Shown here one piece after another: positions 58,735-62,500 of a DNA stretch of 62,500 nucleotides. Both the position numbers and the translations under genes were made by a program. The notes under the pieces are model-generated. The model made no database searches. It was not told where the DNA came from and saw only the letters and a list, made by a program, of their open reading frames with translations. The stretch's first letter is position 1. The number at the start of each line of letters is the position of its first letter. Source of the DNA: Prorocentrum cordatum (taxonomy: Eukaryota; Sar; Dinophyceae; Prorocentrales; Prorocentraceae); assembly GCA_963575745.1 (NCBI GenBank), contig CAUYUJ010020726.1, forward strand, positions 1,519,969 through 1,582,468. Direction: 5' to 3'.

Positions 58735-59215
58735 ATGGAGTTGCCAACACCTGCTCACGCAGTCGCCCCGCCCGCCCGCAACTTGGTTTGCAAAACCCAC
58801 GTGGCGGCGAACGCGCTGACTGGATAGCGCTGGCTGGTGCCTCTCGGGGGCCGCGCTGGCGCGCGCGTGCGCGGAGCGGCCAGTTAGCTTGGCGCATCCG
58901 ACGCGGCCGCAGTGGCGCTCGTTGATTGGGACTTTTCGGCGCGTCTCACAGGCCGCACCGGCGCGTAGACACATCGCTGCCAGTCGGTTGCTCGGGCGGG
59001 CCCAGTATCGTGGCGACGTCGGCAACGGCGGAAACGATGATGACTTTAGCGGGGGCGGTGGCGATGATGACGGTGATGACGGCGAGGCCGATGGCGGCGT
59101 CGATGCTGGTCACGACCATGACGGCGATGGCGTCAACGCGTCGGCGATGCAGTTTTTTGGGGGATTTCGACACGCGCTGGCGGGCGACGCGCGCGAGCGG
59201 CCCGCAGGAGATCAT
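58735..59215 (+). repeat. Segmental duplication, copy 2
   Basis: Diverged copy of 57395-57830 (CGCCCGCAACTTGGTTTGCA, GGAGCGGCCAGTTAGCTTGG, GGCGACGATG-rich tract, GAGCGGCCCGCA). The two are about 1.35 kb apart. Confidence 0.65.
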
Positions 59216-59426
59216 ATGACCGGATTCGTGCCCTCCCTTTCTCCAGCAAGCGCGCAATGGCGTTCGGATGAGTTCGGCATTGGCGCGCGAGAGGCCCTCG
59301 CGGTCGCAATCGATGAGCACGTTGAAAAGCCGATGGCTGTTCTGAGAGCTTGCGAGAGCGCGCAGATTTGTTCCCAATCGTCCTGCGCTGCTGGGTCCCC
59401 GTTTTGGATGGACAGCTCCGCGCGCC

Positions 59427-59459
59427 CTTCCTCCTCCTCCTCCTCCTCCTCCTCCTCCT
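59427..59459. repeat. TCC microsatellite at the LINE 5' junction
   Basis: About ten TCC units immediately upstream of the LINE sequence starting near 59464. Confidence 0.95.
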
Positions 59460-59463
59460 GATC

Positions 59464-60098
59464 GAAGATTCTTGCGGCCAAGCCAGTTGACACCCCAGCG
59501 ATGCTGCAGTACCTGGACATGGTTTTCCCACCAGCACCTCCACGACTCCTGCCTCTTCCAGGGACTGACGAACTACATGCTGCCGCCAATCTCGCCAGTG
59601 ACTCAGCCCCTGGACCTGACGGACTTCCTTACCGCGCTTGGGTACGATCCGAAGGCAGCATCGCTATCCTCCACGACCTACTCCACTCCATTGCTCACGG
59701 CGGCCCGATTCCCTACGACCTGAACCACGCGCTCATGGCCATGCTTCCCAAGGGTGACGAGCCCATGGGCAACTACGAGTGCTCCCGCAGCCCTGACTGT
59801 CTCCGCCCCCTCGCCATGAAGAACAGTGACATCAAGATCATCGCCTCCGCCACGAACCGCATCCTCAGCTCCATCGCATCGGACACCGAAGAAGAACTGC
59901 AAGGATTGGTTAATGGCCGTCAGTTTCTTTCCAACATCGTCAAGGTTGACACCATTGCCCGCCTCACCAGCATCAACAGCGACGCCTCCACCCTGATGCC
60001 CTGCTTCGCCAGCATGGACATTGCTGCAGCGTTTCCGAGTCTTACACACGCTTGGTTGTGGCCCACTCTACGTCGGTGGGGCATCCATGGAGTTTTTT
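59464..60098 (+). CDS. LINE reverse transcriptase, fingers and palm to motif A
   Basis: Open frame (first ATG 59501) with RT landmarks: DSAPGPDGLPYRAW (motif 0/1), HALMAMLPKGDE, RPLAMKNSDIKIIA (motif 2), NGRQFLSNIVKVD and motif A FASMDIAAAFPSL, with the first catalytic Asp at about 60018. The frame continues to 60181 but leaves the RT fold at the T6 run 60093-60098; sequence resumes in another frame. It is the start of a pol chain whose N-terminus has been lost. Confidence 0.85.
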
Positions 60099-62500
60099 CT
60101 CAATCTCTTGCAAAGCTGTTACAACATGCCACTCGCCTTTCTCGAGCTTGGTGGAACCCGCCGTCCGCGGCTCCTCGCTGAATCGGGAGTTGCTCAAGGA
60201 TGTCCCTTGAGCGGCACGCTCTGGGCGCTCGTCTTCGACCCCAGCATCAAGGGCCTCAAGATGGAACTCACCGCTCTAGGCAGAGGCTTGCTCAGCGCCT
60301 GCGCCGACGACCTGGGCATCGTTCTTGCTGCACTTAAAGACCTTGGCGCTCTCTTCCCACACCTGCAAGCAGCTCATCACCACTCTGGTCTCCGTCTCCA
60401 GCCGAAGAAGTGCGTCCTCGTGCCCACCTGGTCACTGCCGACGCCCGAGATCACTGCGAACATGCGTGCTACTCTGACCCAGATCTACGAGCCGTGGCAA
60501 GCCTTTTCCATCAACAGCTTTGCGCGATACCTAGGCGCGCACATCGGCCCAGGTGCATCTCTTGAACGTCAATGGCAAGTACCAGCCAACAAGTGGTGGG
60601 AGCGCATCCAGATCCTGAGCGACTCCAACGCTCCCATCCAGCAATGCATCAAGATGTACAATCCCGCTGCCATCACCTGTCCCTCGTACGTGGGCCAGCT
60701 CTTCCCACCATCCCCAGCATTTCTACCCAAGGAGATCCACGGCCTCCGCAAGCTCATCCGTGCTGCCCCTTCGAGCTTCACGAAGATGGACATTCTGTCG
60801 TTCGCGCTGTGGGCGTCTGCCACGATCCCGCAGGGCATCGAAACGCTTCTTGCTGCAACTATGTGGCGTGCCTCCACTACGACCACTCCTGGCTGGCAGC
60901 CGCTACTTCACGAATTCCGTGCACATGCTGAAGACCTCCTCCCACGATGCGATGTTGTAGCTGGAAACTGGTCTGCCCCTTGTTGGACCGACGCCACCTC
61001 CATTGTGCAGCGCTCCGGCGCCATTTACCACAACAAGCTGACCGTGACAGGCAAAGGCACCGTCTTCAAGACTCTCACGCGATCCACTGGCTCTACGGTG
61101 GCTGCCGCCCGTGTGCTTCAACGAGCCCATGCGCAAGCTGCAGCAGCTGGACGGCATGCGCTCCAGGCCTCCCGTCGTGACAAGGCGGAGGACCTTCGCT
61201 CGCCCAGTCGTGACAGGACTGGTGATTATCAGGCGCCAAGTCGTGAACGGACTGGCGGCCATCACACATCCAGTCATGACAGGACTAGCGGACTTCATCA
61301 GAGACAAGATGGGCAACTCTCTTCGAGTGCTACTAACATGAACGTCTCATCACGAACATCTCCACAGCAAGCCTTTCCACGTGAACTACAACGTCAGCTG
61401 TGCCGCGACTCTTTCCACAAAACCATTCATCTTCGACTGCGAGCCTGGTTCCCACTACTTCCTATCGGTTATGCCTCTCCGATGGCGCCTTCTACATCCG
61501 AGCAACCGACTGGGAATCCCAATCACGACTCCATGAAGCATCTGAACGAACGAGCTGAGGCATGGGCAGCGAGATGGATCCCCAGCGTGTTCTTCGACCG
61601 CGACATGGACAACTTCAAAGACTGGATAGACTGGTGCGTCCCCTACGTCACTGTTGTTCTACGCCGCTCTCAATTCAATGCGCACTTCAGCATCGACGAC
61701 CAGCATGGATCTGCCAGTGCTCGCCGTGACATGGCGACGGAGATCTGCAGCGGCGCGCGGCAACGAACTGTCCGTCCTCGTAACCACCGACTGGAGATCT
61801 ACAACAACGAGCGCATGCCGACCACCACTCGTCGGGAATTTGCTGACGAAGCCGCCGAGCACCGTGCCCGTCGGCGCTGGATTGACCACGAGCGAGCCAC
61901 CAACCCGAACTTCCCGCAGGAGGACAACGACGCCGCAACTACAACTGCGACCGCCACCACGCCCCCCACCCACACCACAAGTGACATCATGATAGACTCC
62001 GACACCTCCGATCGTGACGGTCTCCTTGGCCGAGCTGCTCTCCCTGACAATGTTCAACACGCCTGGCGTATTCTACGTTCCCACCTGGCGAACGCCACTG
62101 CCTCGCTCTTCTGGCCTGCGGTGAAGACATTGTCAGGCGCATGGACGACCTCGCATCGCATGCGCGTCAACCCTCACAAGAAATCCTGCTTGCTTGGCTG
62201 CGACAAGGACGTGCTGGCCAAGAGCGCTGACGACATCAGCAACTACATCTCGTGCCCTCGGTTGTGGGCTCTCTTGGCACTACCCCGTGGACAGCCCGCT
62301 GGCGACGCACTCACGCGTCTCGGCCTCCACCAGAGCGACGCCGTCGACAACCGCCCCAAGCGCGCCATCGCCCGCGTGGCCGTGGCTTACCGCAGCTACA
62401 ACATCATGCGGGTGCGCCACATGAACGGCATGCACGACAACCGCAACGAGTACAACTACCACAAGGAGGTCGTGGCCGCCGCCCGCCGCGCGCTGAGGCC
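60099..62500 (+). CDS. LINE RT motifs B-E and C-terminal region, open to window edge
   Basis: From about 60099 a frame (codons starting at positions divisible by three) stays open to base 62500, about 800 codons. RT motif B is SGVAQGCPLSGTLW, motif C is ACADDLGIV (YADD equivalent, about 60325) and motif D/E is LRLQPKKCVLVP. A thumb region follows (NSFARYLGAHIGPGASLERQ), then an Arg/Ser tract with four copies of an SRDRTG-like unit (61190-61300). The C-terminal part is charged and ends with a Cys/His motif, KSCLLGCDKDVLAKSADDI then CPRLWALLALPRG, as in other dinoflagellate LINE tails. Apart from the upstream T6 shift it looks intact, so this copy is young or recently active. Confidence 0.85.

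Larger units (their letters stand above)
59464..62500 (+). mobile_element. 5'-truncated LINE, runs off the right edge
   Basis: Begins abruptly after the microsatellite in the pre-RT region, with no endonuclease upstream, and continues to the window end. 5' truncation is usual for LINE copies made by target-primed reverse transcription. Orientation is opposite to the 11.7-17.7 kb LINE, and the protein sequences are not close. Confidence 0.85.

Overview
The window reads as nuclear DNA of a dinoflagellate; species cannot be fixed from it. Three things point there: degenerate copies of the dinoflagellate trans-spliced leader (DinoSL; CCGTAGCCATTTTGGC core) at 1841, 4392-4428 (inverted, tandem) and 10403; retroelements of dinoflagellate style (Ty1/copia with CCCH-finger Gag, LINEs with a RanBP2-type finger and a C-terminal RNase H); and very GC-rich, repeat-dense intergenic DNA. 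No rRNA, tRNA or CRISPR array was recognised.

Layout. 1-1.7 kb: GC-rich filler and an AAC-rich minisatellite. 1.8-9.5 kb: the only host-gene-like region, all on the + strand: an intronless ORF (1925-3040) behind a DinoSL relic, then a multi-exon gene of unknown function (exons about 3898-4227, 4532-5674, 5981-7462, 7906-9009, and the same frame reopening after a single TAG to 9492). 9.5-11.7 kb: non-coding with a third SL relic. 11.7-17.7 kb: a decayed LINE on the - strand. 17.8-34.8 kb: no credible host gene, but dense minisatellites, microsatellites, foldback/MITE-like elements and large repeats, including an array of about 342-bp units at 23.2-24.8 kb and a 102-bp (34-codon) array at 27.5-28.1 kb.

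34,786-52,162: one 17.4-kb Ty1/copia-type LTR retrotransposon with 196-bp LTRs (3 transitions between them), TG...CA ends, 5-bp target duplication CTTCG, plausible PBS and PPT. It codes in order for coiled-coil Gag, three CCCH fingers, DSGS protease, HHCC/DDE integrase, RT, an RNase H split by a basic Ser/Pro-rich insertion, and then about 7.5 kb (roughly 2,500 codons) of extra polyprotein. Within that extra region is a domain with the motif order of Tpt1/KptA RNA 2'-phosphotransferases. This is the most interesting object in the window. The frame is broken at six points: a 26-bp tandem duplication, three short homopolymer tracts and two other shifts, so this copy is probably inactive or carries assembly indels.

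52.2-59.4 kb: the other half of the satellite unit that the copia element split, then GTGGCCCC, 11-bp and GCGCGC-rich arrays and a segmental duplication. 59.46 kb to the right edge: a 5'-truncated LINE (RT and C-terminal Cys/His region) whose frame stays open to the window end.

The coherent functional units are the retroelements. The unknown gene at 1.8-9.5 kb is the only likely host gene set, and its introns look recently gained.
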